In this document: positions 1 through 5,404 of the stretch, in pieces | Layout of the letters: each line of letters begins with the position of its first letter | Numbering within the stretch: the first letter of the stretch is position 1 | Program-made: the position numbers and the translations under genes | Notes under the pieces: model-generated | What the model saw: only the letters and a program-made list of their open reading frames with translations | The model's database searches: none | Told to the model about the DNA's origin: nothing | Assembly: GCA_937896015.1 (NCBI GenBank) | Contig: CALBLR010000208.1 | Coordinates: 1-5,551 of the forward strand | DNA length: 5,551 nt | Origin: an uncultured Prevotellaceae bacterium | GTDB lineage: Bacteria; Bacteroidota; Bacteroidia; Bacteroidales; Muribaculaceae | Reading direction: 5' to 3'

Positions 1-2
1 AA

Positions 3-704
3 CTGACGGTATGGCGTGTGCCGAAGGGCGGCACTGTGCTGCAGTTTGAGGGCGACCGCCACTATATGTACCGCATATTGCGCTCCATTAAAAACCGCTT
101 TGGCAGCACCAGCGAGATGGGCATCTACGAGATGCAGGAGGCTGGCCTGCGCGAGGTGAAGAACCCCAGCGAAATGCTGCTGTCGCAGTCCGACGAGCCG
201 CTGTCGGGCGTGGCCATAGGCGTCACCGTCGACGGCGCGCGGCCATTTCTCATCGAGACGCAGGCCCTGGTCAGCACCGCAGCCTACGGCACCGCCCAGC
301 GCTCGGTCACTGGCTTCGACCAGCGGCGCATGAACATGCTGCTGGCCGTGCTCGAGAAGCGCGTGGGCTTCAAACTGGCGCAGAAGGACGTGTTTCTCAA
401 CATTGCCGGCGGCCTCAAGGTCAACGACCCTGCGCTCGACCTGGCCGTGATTTGCGCAATTCTGGCTTCTAATGTCGACATGCCCATAGCCAAAGGCGTG
501 TGCATGACGGGCGAGGTGGGTCTCTCGGGCGAAATCCGCCAGGTGACGCGCATCGAGCAGCGCATTGGCGAGGCTGCCAAACTCGGCTTCTCGTCGATAA
601 TAGTGCCGCGCCACAACCTCAAGGGCATCGACACCTCCTCATTCGGCATCAAAATAATTGAGGTGGGCAAGGTGGAGGAGGCCTTTCGCTACCTCTTTGG
701 ATAG
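3..704 (+). CDS. radA: DNA repair protein RadA, C-terminal half (5' end outside window)
   Basis: RadA (Sms) is a RecA-like ATPase with a Lon-like C-terminal domain; it works as a DnaB-like helicase on recombination intermediates. About 233 of the usual roughly 455 residues are present. Counting from the GTG at 18, the family signature KNRFG lies at 25-29, followed by GIYEMQ (35-40) and GLREVKNPSE (43-52). The Lon-like domain runs from about 64 to 205, with YGTAQRS (90-96), FLNIAGGLKV (126-135) and TGEVGLSGEIR (164-174). This domain has the Lon S16 fold but is not known to be an active protease in RadA. The N-terminal zinc finger and Walker motifs would lie upstream of the window. The GTG at 18 is not a real start; the frame stays open to base 3. 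The first dozen codons do not match the expected family sequence (see findings). The stop is TAG at 702-704. Confidence 0.95.
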   Translation: MTVWRVPKGGTVLQFEGDRHYMYRILRSIKNRFGSTSEMGIYEMQEAGLREVKNPSEMLLSQSDEPLSGVAIGVTVDGARPFLIETQALVSTAAYGTAQRSVTGFDQRRMNMLLAVLEKRVGFKLAQKDVFLNIAGGLKVNDPALDLAVICAILASNVDMPIAKGVCMTGEVGLSGEIRQVTRIEQRIGEAAKLGFSSIIVPRHNLKGIDTSSFGIKIIEVGKVEEAFRYLFG

Positions 705-953
705 CATTGCGCTGAAATAAACGTGTCGAAGTGTTTACAATAGTTAAAAGATTGAGCGCGGTTAAACTTTTGCCGTGTTTGGCAGTCATAAAAGCGAAAA
801 AAGCAACAAAGCAGTTATAATTATAGTAAGCTTCAAACCCGCGTTTACCCCCAATGGCTGACTTTTTCATAAAATAATAAAACAATCAATTTTCTCAGTC
901 CCCGGGTTGGCAGTCAGGCATGATGGCTGCATCACGGTGCGAGCAGAAAGTAT
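705..953. other. Non-coding A/T-rich intergenic stretch after radA
   Basis: This stretch separates the end of radA from the terminator hairpin at 954-994 and holds no convincing gene. It is clearly more A/T-rich than the flanking coding DNA, mainly at 705-900. I see no TAnnTTTG promoter on either strand and no tRNA-like fold. Small structures only: a 7-bp hairpin with one G-T pair at 910-930, and a 10-base direct repeat TTGGCAGTCA at 779-788 and 907-916. No clear terminator follows radA directly. Confidence 0.6.
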
Positions 954-996
954 AAAGCTCTGGCAACCATATATTAAGGTTACCAGAGCTTTTTAT
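954..996. terminator. Strong, possibly bidirectional hairpin terminator
   Basis: Bases 954-968 pair with 978-992 over 15 positions with one C-A mismatch, around a 9-base loop. On the plus strand the hairpin runs into five T (990-994). On the minus strand the tail is TTTATACTTTC, weaker but still T-rich. It begins about 24 bases past the stop codon of the minus-strand gene at 1017-1244, so ending that transcript is the most natural role. It would also stop any read-through from radA. Confidence 0.8.
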
Positions 997-1016
997 CTCT
1001 CAGTTCTGTTGCAGCT

Positions 1017-1244
1017 CTATTCATTCATGGAGTCCCACACCGAGTCGCGCGACTCCATGAGTTCGTCCACATAGTCCTGATAGCCGGTGCGTGTGTCATA
1101 TCCGTTACTCTCGCACCACTCCTCATAGCATTCTTTTAGTGCCGGGTCGTCGTCAATCATTCGTTGGAATTCGCGGTCCACCTCACCCACGCGGCTCAGG
1201 CGGTCGAGCAGCGACTGTAGTATTTCATTGATGTCATAGTCCAT
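1017..1244 (-). CDS. Small acidic protein of unknown function
   Basis: This 75-residue protein is not recognised. It contains 22 Asp/Glu against 7 Lys/Arg, so it is strongly acidic, and it has no signal peptide or membrane segment. It is probably mostly helical: the N-terminal part (NEILQSLLDRL) has amphipathic spacing, followed by an acidic middle (IDDDPALKECYEEWCESNGY) with two cysteines, and a tyrosine/acid-rich end. Reality as a gene is supported by a matching Bacteroidota promoter about 65 bases upstream (1308-1337), a strong terminator just downstream, and codon-like composition not imposed by an opposing gene. It stands alone, divergent from the exported protein gene at 1479. A cytoplasmic binding or modulating role is possible but unproven. 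Confidence 0.7.
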   Translation of the reverse strand: MDYDINEILQSLLDRLSRVGEVDREFQRMIDDDPALKECYEEWCESNGYDTRTGYQDYVDELMESRDSVWDSMNE

Positions 1245-1307
1245 AGTCTTTGCGGTTTTAAGTGTTTAGTGCAAAAAAAAATCACAGGTTTATATTCTCC
1301 AATACTG

Positions 1308-1337
1308 CAAAGATAGCGATTTGTGCCACACCGCAAA
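1308..1337 (-). promoter_or_regulatory. Bacteroidota-type promoter for the small acidic protein
   Basis: Read on the minus strand, TTTG (1337-1334) is followed after 18 bases by TATCTTTG (1315-1308), a full match to the TAnnTTTG -7 element. The expected transcription start is near 1301, giving a leader of roughly 57 bases before the ATG at 1244. The spacer is one base shorter than the 19-20 seen at the other promoters here. Confidence 0.65.
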
Positions 1338-1409
1338 GCCTTGAAGCCATGCAAAGCCCCGGTTTTTGCAACTTTTTAGAAAAAAAGCCGCAGATGCAGC
1401 GGGCAGGGC

Positions 1410-1440
1410 TTTGCCGTTAGTGTCCCGTGGTGTAACTTTG
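1410..1440 (+). promoter_or_regulatory. Bacteroidota-type promoter for the exported protein gene
   Basis: TTTG at 1410-1413, a 19-base spacer, and TAACTTTG at 1433-1440 match both elements of the Bacteroidota consensus. The expected transcription start is near 1447, leaving about 32 bases of A/T-rich leader before the ATG at 1479. This supports the chosen start over any upstream alternative. Confidence 0.75.
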
Positions 1441-1478
1441 GGCTTGCAAATCACACAGGCTCATACTTATTATATATT

Positions 1479-2609
1479 ATGCATAAGCAACCACTCATAT
1501 CGCGCCTCGTGGCCGTTGCTGCCATGCTGGCAGCCGCAGTGGCTTTGGTGGCCGCCACGCGCTATCACACCGCCGTCAACGGTTTTGGCGGGCTGCGGGC
1601 GAGCGTGCCTGGCTGCACTCTTGCCGTGCGGCATGGGCAGTGGGCCGCGCTGAGCAACGCCACCCCGGCCCCTGTGCTGGTGCTCGACACCGTGCCGGTG
1701 CGCTCGGCCGACTACCGATGCCAGGTGCGCATTGCCAACCTGCACAGCAAGCCGGGCAAGACCTACCATGCGGCCGGGCGCGCCTACAAGTCCACCTGGA
1801 GCGGCCTCGCTCTGAACGCTGCGCCCGACGGCAGCCGCTGGGTGGCGGTGGAGCTGAGCTGCGCCAACACCGACCTGCACAACGATGCCACCGACCGCCG
1901 CCTGCTCACGGTGAGCGTGGTGAACCACCGCAGCGGCTGTGTCGACAGTGTGCTGGCATCGGCCACTGTGACCGACGGTGTTGACCTCTACGACGGCTTC
2001 AACTGCATCGAGGCAGAGGTGCAGGGCGGCTCACTGGCGGTGAGCGTGGGCAACCGCCGCCTTAGCCGGCTGCTTGAGTGCCGGCTGCCCGATGTGCAAG
2101 GAGGCGTGTGGGCCGGCTGCATAGCCGGCCCGGCCTCGAGCGTGCAAGTGGAGCGGGTGGTGGTGTCGGAAAAGGCGGGACAGGAGCGTCCGCTCGACAC
2201 GGGGCTCACCCTCGACTCGCTCAACAGCCGCTTTGCAGTTTCCACCGACCCCTATGAGGGCTACTGGCAGTACCTCGACCGCGAGACCGACGACACCCGC
2301 GTGCGCCTTGGAGGCCGCTATGTGGTGGCGCTGGTGGCCGATGGGGCCGACGGCTACCGAATCGTCTATGTGAGCGGAGCCCAGGCTATGCGCCGCCAGT
2401 GGCACACGGGCATGGTGAAGGCAGTGATGCACCCCACGGTGTTCACCGCCAACTATCGCGTCCGCTGGAGCGATGCGGCCTTTGGCGTGATCGACGACGA
2501 TGTGTTTGCCACCTTTGAGTCGGGCGCCATACTCAGCCTGAAGTTTCCCGTGCTCAAAAGCCAAATCCGCTTCTCAAAGATGCCACAGCGCACGCTAACG
2601 CAGCCTTAG
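1479..2609 (+). CDS. Exported or membrane-anchored two-part protein of unknown function
   Basis: The protein has 376 residues. The N-terminus has basic residues followed by a hydrophobic run at about 10-26, a signal peptide or single anchor; there is no lipobox cysteine. Residues about 60-232 look rich in beta strands. The stretch at 175-231 (FNCIEAEV, SLAVSVGNRRL, GGVWAGCIAGP, VQVERVVVSEK) has the rhythm of concanavalin/LamG-like jelly-roll domains, by eye only. A second part, about 258-368, has YWQYLDRETD (263-271), RLGGRYVVALV and KSQIRFSKMP (360-369). It resembles a segment I associate with uncharacterised Bacteroidales proteins, with no known activity. No catalytic motif is evident. The gene has its own promoter and A/T-rich leader and stands alone between a divergent small gene and a tRNA. 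A surface glycan- or envelope-related role is only a guess. Confidence 0.85.
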   Translation: MHKQPLISRLVAVAAMLAAAVALVAATRYHTAVNGFGGLRASVPGCTLAVRHGQWAALSNATPAPVLVLDTVPVRSADYRCQVRIANLHSKPGKTYHAAGRAYKSTWSGLALNAAPDGSRWVAVELSCANTDLHNDATDRRLLTVSVVNHRSGCVDSVLASATVTDGVDLYDGFNCIEAEVQGGSLAVSVGNRRLSRLLECRLPDVQGGVWAGCIAGPASSVQVERVVVSEKAGQERPLDTGLTLDSLNSRFAVSTDPYEGYWQYLDRETDDTRVRLGGRYVVALVADGADGYRIVYVSGAQAMRRQWHTGMVKAVMHPTVFTANYRVRWSDAAFGVIDDDVFATFESGAILSLKFPVLKSQIRFSKMPQRTLTQP

Positions 2610-2612
2610 AAG

Positions 2613-2640
2613 AAAAAAACACGGTTTTTTGCAAAAAAAA
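2613..2640 (+). terminator. Weak A/T hairpin after the exported protein gene
   Basis: AAAAAAC (2614-2620) can pair with GTTTTTT (2624-2630) around a 3-base loop, and TTTTTTGCAAAAAA just after is also self-complementary. The T-run is inside the stem and the pairs are nearly all A-T. It may act as a poor terminator, or merely be the A/T-rich upstream region of the tRNA promoter. Confidence 0.3.
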
Positions 2641-2650
2641 TGCCGCAAAC

Positions 2651-2681
2651 TTTGCAGATATAAAAATAATGCGTACCTTTG
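2651..2681 (+). promoter_or_regulatory. Bacteroidota-type promoter for tRNA-Gln (and probably rpsP)
   Basis: TTTG at 2651-2654, a 19-base spacer and TACCTTTG at 2674-2681 match the consensus exactly. The predicted start near 2688 leaves a 5' leader of about 10 bases before the mature tRNA, which RNase P would remove. An A-run (2633-2640) lies just upstream and could act as an UP-like element. Confidence 0.8.
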
Positions 2682-2697
2682 CATCGCATTTGAGAAT

Positions 2698-2768
2698 TGT
2701 CCTGTGGTGTAATGGTAGCACATCGGATTCTGGTTCCGCTTGCGAGGGTTCGAGTCCTTCCAGGACAA
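2698..2768 (+). tRNA. tRNA-Gln, anticodon CUG
   Basis: A complete cloverleaf can be drawn. The acceptor stem is 2698-2704 with 2761-2767 (7 of 7 pairs). The D-stem is GTG/CAC (2707-2709 with 2719-2721) with GG in the loop. The anticodon stem is 2723-2727 with 2735-2739 (4 pairs plus a T-C mismatch at the first position). The T-arm is 2744-2748 with 2756-2760, with loop TTCGAGT. The anticodon CTG at 2730-2732 follows T at 2729, so it reads CAG (Gln). The anticodon arm closely resembles that of E. coli tRNA-Gln. The discriminator is A2768; the following bases are CAA, so the 3' CCA is not encoded and must be added by the CCA-adding enzyme. Confidence 0.95.
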
Positions 2769-2776
2769 CAAATGAG

Positions 2777-2806
2777 AAGTGACCCCAAAAGGTCACTTTT
2801 CTTTTT
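2777..2806 (+). terminator. Hairpin terminator/attenuator between tRNA-Gln and rpsP
   Basis: AAGTGACC (2777-2784) pairs perfectly with GGTCACTT (2791-2798) around a 6-base loop, followed by a T-rich tail to 2806. It sits 8 bases after the tRNA. Because rpsP at 2840 has no visible promoter of its own, it may act as a partial terminator or a processing signal rather than a full stop. Confidence 0.75.
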
Positions 2807-2839
2807 ATAATACAAATTTAAACTAAGTAATTTTTTACA

Positions 2840-3412
2840 ATGGCAACAAAAATCAGATTACAACGCGGTGGCCGCAAAAACCACGCGTTCTATCCAATTG
2901 TTATCGCCGATAGCAGGGCGCCACGTGATGGTAGATTTATTGAAAGGATTGGTTCTTATGACCCGAACACTAATCCTGCTACAATAAGTTTAAATTTCGA
3001 GCGTGCTCTTTATTGGATCAACGTGGGCGCAATCCCCACCGACACTGTGCGCAACATTCTCTCTCGCGAAGGCGTGATGCTCATGAAGCACCTCCAGGGC
3101 GGCGTGAAGAAGGGCGCATTCAACGAAGAGGAGGCTCAGCGCCGCTTCGATGCTTGGAAGGCTGAAAAGACCGCTAAGCTCGAGGCCATCAAAAACAAGG
3201 AAGTGAGCGACAAGCAGGCCGATGCCAAGAAGCGCCTTGACGAAGAGGCCAAGAAGAATGAGGCTAAGGCTGAGGCTGTGGCCAAGAAGAAGGCAGAAAT
3301 CGCTGCCGCCAAGGCTGAGGCCGAGGCCAAGGCTGCTGCCGAGGCTGCCGCTGCCGAGGCTCCCGAGGGCGAAGCCGCTCCGGCTGCCGAAGGCGAGGCT
3401 GCTGCCGAGTAA
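2840..3412 (+). CDS. rpsP: 30S ribosomal protein S16 with long C-terminal tail
   Basis: S16 binds 16S rRNA and is needed for assembly of the 30S body. The protein has 190 residues: a conserved S16 core at about 1-85 ([39 protein letters not shown] at 24-42, [19 protein letters not shown] at 56-74), then a tail at about 95-190 rich in Ala, Lys and Glu, probably a long charged helix ending in an acidic Ala/Glu/Pro stretch. Classical S16 has 80-90 residues; such tails are usual in Bacteroidota. The ATG at 2840 follows an A/T-rich leader without a Shine-Dalgarno site. The first 55 or so codons are noticeably more A/T-rich than the rest. It ends with tandem stops, TAA then TAG (3410-3415). It stands alone, without the rimM-trmD-rplS neighbours found in many other bacteria. 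Confidence 0.97.
   Translation: MATKIRLQRGGRKNHAFYPIVIADSRAPRDGRFIERIGSYDPNTNPATISLNFERALYWINVGAIPTDTVRNILSREGVMLMKHLQGGVKKGAFNEEEAQRRFDAWKAEKTAKLEAIKNKEVSDKQADAKKRLDEEAKKNEAKAEAVAKKKAEIAAAKAEAEAKAAAEAAAAEAPEGEAAPAAEGEAAAE
3220..3409 (+). repeat. Low-complexity coding repeats in the rpsP tail
   Basis: Short, imperfect, in-frame units such as AAGGCTGAGGC and GCCGAGGCT recur through this part of rpsP and encode the Ala/Lys/Glu tail. They suggest growth of the tail by slippage or codon-level duplication. They do not form a separate element. Confidence 0.55.
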
Positions 3413-3430
3413 TAGGGCCGCGGCAACTCT

Positions 3431-3448
3431 CGCGCCATGCGTGGCGCG
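3431..3448 (+). other. GC-rich hairpin just after rpsP
   Basis: CGCGCCA (3431-3437) pairs perfectly with TGGCGCG (3442-3448) around the four-base loop TGCG. It lies 18 bases past the rpsP stop and 20 bases before the terminator. Lacking a T-run, it is not a terminator itself and may protect the 3' end of the mRNA. Confidence 0.5.
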
Positions 3449-3467
3449 GATCATGTCAAAGAAAAAT

Positions 3468-3511
3468 AAAAGTGCTGCAACAGCCACTGTGCGCGTTGCA
3501 GCACTTTTTTT
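3468..3511 (+). terminator. Rho-independent terminator of rpsP
   Basis: Bases 3468-3481 pair with 3495-3508 over 14 perfect positions around a 13-base loop, and the right arm merges with seven T (3505-3511). This is the strongest terminator in the window and separates rpsP from the fur-purA operon. Confidence 0.92.
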
Positions 3512-3547
3512 GATGCTTTGCAGTGCCATTTTTTTTCGGCCGATTTG

Positions 3548-3579
3548 TTTGAGTTTTATGGCAATTAACACTATCTTTG
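3548..3579 (+). promoter_or_regulatory. Bacteroidota-type promoter for fur-purA
   Basis: TATCTTTG at 3572-3579 is a full match to TAnnTTTG. TTTG at 3548-3551 lies 20 bases upstream; a second TTTG at 3544-3547 is an alternative -33 element with 24-base spacing. The predicted start near 3586 leaves only about 16 bases of leader before the ATG at 3602. I see no clear Fur-box palindrome overlapping it. Confidence 0.75.
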
Positions 3580-3601
3580 TGCATACGCATTAAGTGCAGG
3601 T

Positions 3602-4102
3602 ATGGGCGATGGTTCAACCAATAGCGCAATAGTCAGGCAGTTCACCGCCTTTTTGGAGGCTGGCAACTACCGGAAGACCGACGAGCGGTATGCGATTCTC
3701 AACAAGGTGCTTGAGGAAAGCAAGCCATTTTCGGTCGATTCGCTGTATGCGGCGCTCAAGGCGGGTGACTTCTATGTGAGCAAGGCCACCGTCTACAACA
3801 CCGTCAACCTTCTGGCATCCGCCGGCATCATAGGCAAGATAGTGGCGCCGACAGGCACCCAGGTGATGTATGAGCGCCTCAGCCAAATGCAGTGCTGCCA
3901 CGTGGTGTGCACCGAGTGCGGCAAGGTGAAGCTGGTGAAGGACAACAACTTTGCCGCCTACATGAACGCACGCCGGTTTGCGGCCTTCAACACCTCGCAC
4001 TACGCCCTTTATGTGTATGGCACATGCAGCACCTGTGCCCGCAAGCTTAAAAAGCGCCAGGCAGCTGCGCAAAAGTCGACATCAAAGAAACAACAGAGAT
4101 AA
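3602..4102 (+). CDS. Fur-family transcriptional regulator with altered metal site
   Basis: Fur-family proteins are dimeric DNA-binding repressors that usually sense metals (Fur, Zur) or peroxide (PerR). The protein has 166 residues. The winged-helix domain is at about 22-90, with TDERYAILNKVLE (26-38), FSVDSLYAAL (43-52) and recognition helix KATVYNTVNLLASAGII (61-77). The dimerisation domain follows: CTECGK (103-108) and YGTCSTCARK (139-148) give the two CxxC pairs of the structural zinc site. The usual sensing residues are poorly kept: the HxH motif before the first CxxC reads CCH (98-100), the helix-3 His is Pro42, and the PerR Asp104 position is Leu111. H133 is retained. The C-terminus (148-166) is Lys/Gln-rich. 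Its stop is 11 bases before purA, so the two are cotranscribed. Whether it is Fur, Zur, PerR or a separate Bacteroidota subgroup cannot be decided here. Confidence 0.92.
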   Translation: MGDGSTNSAIVRQFTAFLEAGNYRKTDERYAILNKVLEESKPFSVDSLYAALKAGDFYVSKATVYNTVNLLASAGIIGKIVAPTGTQVMYERLSQMQCCHVVCTECGKVKLVKDNNFAAYMNARRFAAFNTSHYALYVYGTCSTCARKLKKRQAAAQKSTSKKQQR

Positions 4103-4113
4103 CATTAGCTATT

Positions 4114-5382
4114 ATGAAAAAAGTAGACGTATTATTAGGTTTACAATGGGGAGATGAAGGTAAAGGCAAGGTGGTGGATGTGCTCACCCCTCGCTACGAC
4201 ATAGTTGCACGTTTCCAGGGCGGTCCCAACGCAGGCCACACGCTTGAGTTCCAGGGCCACCACTACGTGCTGCGCTCGATTCCGTCAGGAATTTTCCAAA
4301 CCAACCAGGTGAATGTGATAGGCAACGGCGTGGTGCTCGACCCGGTGCTCTTTGCTCAGGAGGCCAAAGATCTTGAGAAGAGCGGCGTCGACATCAAGAA
4401 AATCTTGAAGATATCGCGCAAAGCCCATCTCATTCTGCCCACTCACCGCCTGCTCGACGCTGCCAACGAGAAGCTCAAGGGCAGCAGCAAAATCGGCACC
4501 ACTGGCAAGGGCATCGGCCCCACCTACACCGACAAGGTGGGCCGCAACGGTCTGCGCATCGGCGACATCGACCACGACTTCAAGGCAAAATACGACAACC
4601 TCAAGCGCATGCACTTCAACCTGCTGCGCGCGCTCGGCGAGGAGCCAAACGTCGACGAGCTCGAGAAGCAGTGGTTTGAGGGCATCGACTACATCAAGCA
4701 GTTCGACCTCATCGACAGCGAGTTTTTCATCAACAAGCAGCTGGCCAGCGGCAAAACCGTGCTTTGCGAGGGTGCCCAGGGCAGCATGCTCGACGTTGAC
4801 TTCGGCTCTTATCCGTTTGTCACATCGTCCAACACTGTGTGCGCCGGCGCTTGCTCGGGCCTTGGTGTGGCTCCGCGCAACATAGGCGAGGTTTACGGCA
4901 TCTTCAAGGCCTACTGCACACGCGTGGGCAGCGGTCCGTTCCCCACCGAGCTGTTCGACGCCACAGGCGACAAAATCCGCCAAATCGGCCATGAGTATGG
5001 CGCCGTCACAGGCCGTGAGCGCCGCTGCGGCTGGATCGACCTTGTGGCTCTGCGCTACACCATCATGCTCAACGGCGTCACCCAGCTGATAATGATGAAG
5101 AGCGACGTGCTCGACGGCTTTGAAACAGTGAAGGCCTGCGACGCCTATGAGGTCAACGGAAAGCTCACACGCGACTTCCCATTCTCAATCGAAGGCGACG
5201 TAAAGCCCGTCTACACCGAGCTCAAGGGTTGGAATGCCGACATGACCAAGATGACGAGCGAGGCAGAGTTCCCGCAGGAGTTCAACGACTACGTTAAGTT
5301 CCTTGAGGAGAAGCTCGGAGTGCCCATCACCATCGTTTCGGTGGGTCCCGACCGCGAGCAGACCATAGTGCGCGGCAAGTGA
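4114..5382 (+). CDS. purA: Adenylosuccinate synthase
   Basis: PurA (EC 6.3.4.4) condenses IMP and aspartate using GTP to give adenylosuccinate, the first committed step from IMP to AMP, in the cytoplasm. The 422 residues match the usual length (about 425-432). The P-loop-like WGDEGKGK (12-19) contains D14, the expected catalytic base; NAGHT (39-43) contains H42, the expected acid. The IMP-binding TTGKGIGP is at 129-136. Further family blocks are QGSMLDVDFGSYPFVTSSN (222-240), TRVGSGPFPTE (269-279), GRERRCGWID (300-309), KSDVLDG (329-335, guanine recognition) and GPDREQT (411-417). All key motifs are present, so it should be active. It follows the Fur-family gene by 11 bases and shares its promoter. 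The first 18 or so codons are A/T-rich (several TTA and GTA), then usage turns GC-rich. Confidence 0.98.
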   Translation: MKKVDVLLGLQWGDEGKGKVVDVLTPRYDIVARFQGGPNAGHTLEFQGHHYVLRSIPSGIFQTNQVNVIGNGVVLDPVLFAQEAKDLEKSGVDIKKILKISRKAHLILPTHRLLDAANEKLKGSSKIGTTGKGIGPTYTDKVGRNGLRIGDIDHDFKAKYDNLKRMHFNLLRALGEEPNVDELEKQWFEGIDYIKQFDLIDSEFFINKQLASGKTVLCEGAQGSMLDVDFGSYPFVTSSNTVCAGACSGLGVAPRNIGEVYGIFKAYCTRVGSGPFPTELFDATGDKIRQIGHEYGAVTGRERRCGWIDLVALRYTIMLNGVTQLIMMKSDVLDGFETVKACDAYEVNGKLTRDFPFSIEGDVKPVYTELKGWNADMTKMTSEAEFPQEFNDYVKFLEEKLGVPITIVSVGPDREQTIVRGK

Positions 5383-5404
5383 AAAAAGGCGCGCACAACT
5401 CTGC

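Noticed and set aside
649..885. 78-codon minus-strand frame overlapping the end of radA
   Set aside because: No Bacteroidota promoter upstream, unnatural composition, and the C-terminal part is antisense to conserved radA codons.
779..916. 10-base direct repeat TTGGCAGTCA at 779-788 and 907-916
   Set aside because: Only two short copies, with no gene or inverted repeats between them to suggest a mobile element or attachment site; chance is plausible.
1366..1653. 95-codon plus-strand frame overlapping the start of the exported protein gene
   Set aside because: It begins before the mapped-by-motif promoter start, includes the promoter itself, and runs out of frame into a gene with a convincing signal sequence.
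2031..2564. 177-codon minus-strand frame inside the exported protein gene
   Set aside because: His/Ala-rich shadow of the plus-strand gene, with no promoter, no leader and no family resemblance.
2554..2815. Two minus-strand frames across the tRNA-Gln region
   Set aside because: They run antisense through a complete tRNA and its terminator, so they are not real genes.
2813..2820. CAAATTTA, a TAnnTTTG element on the minus strand before rpsP
   Set aside because: The nearest minus-strand TTTG (2847-2850) is 26 bases away, too far, and transcription would run antisense into the tRNA.
2990..3571. Minus-strand frames and a plus-strand Arg/Pro-rich frame across the rpsP tail
   Set aside because: They arise from the low-complexity GCC/GAG/AAG repeats and give repetitive peptides (Leu/Gly/Ser-rich, or Arg/Pro/Leu-rich); they also run across the rpsP terminator.
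4285..4992. 235-codon open frame on the minus strand inside purA
   Set aside because: It is fully antisense to a highly conserved gene. GC-rich third positions suppress stops on the opposite strand, and the peptide is a Leu/Val/Ala-rich product typical of such shadow frames. It has no promoter.
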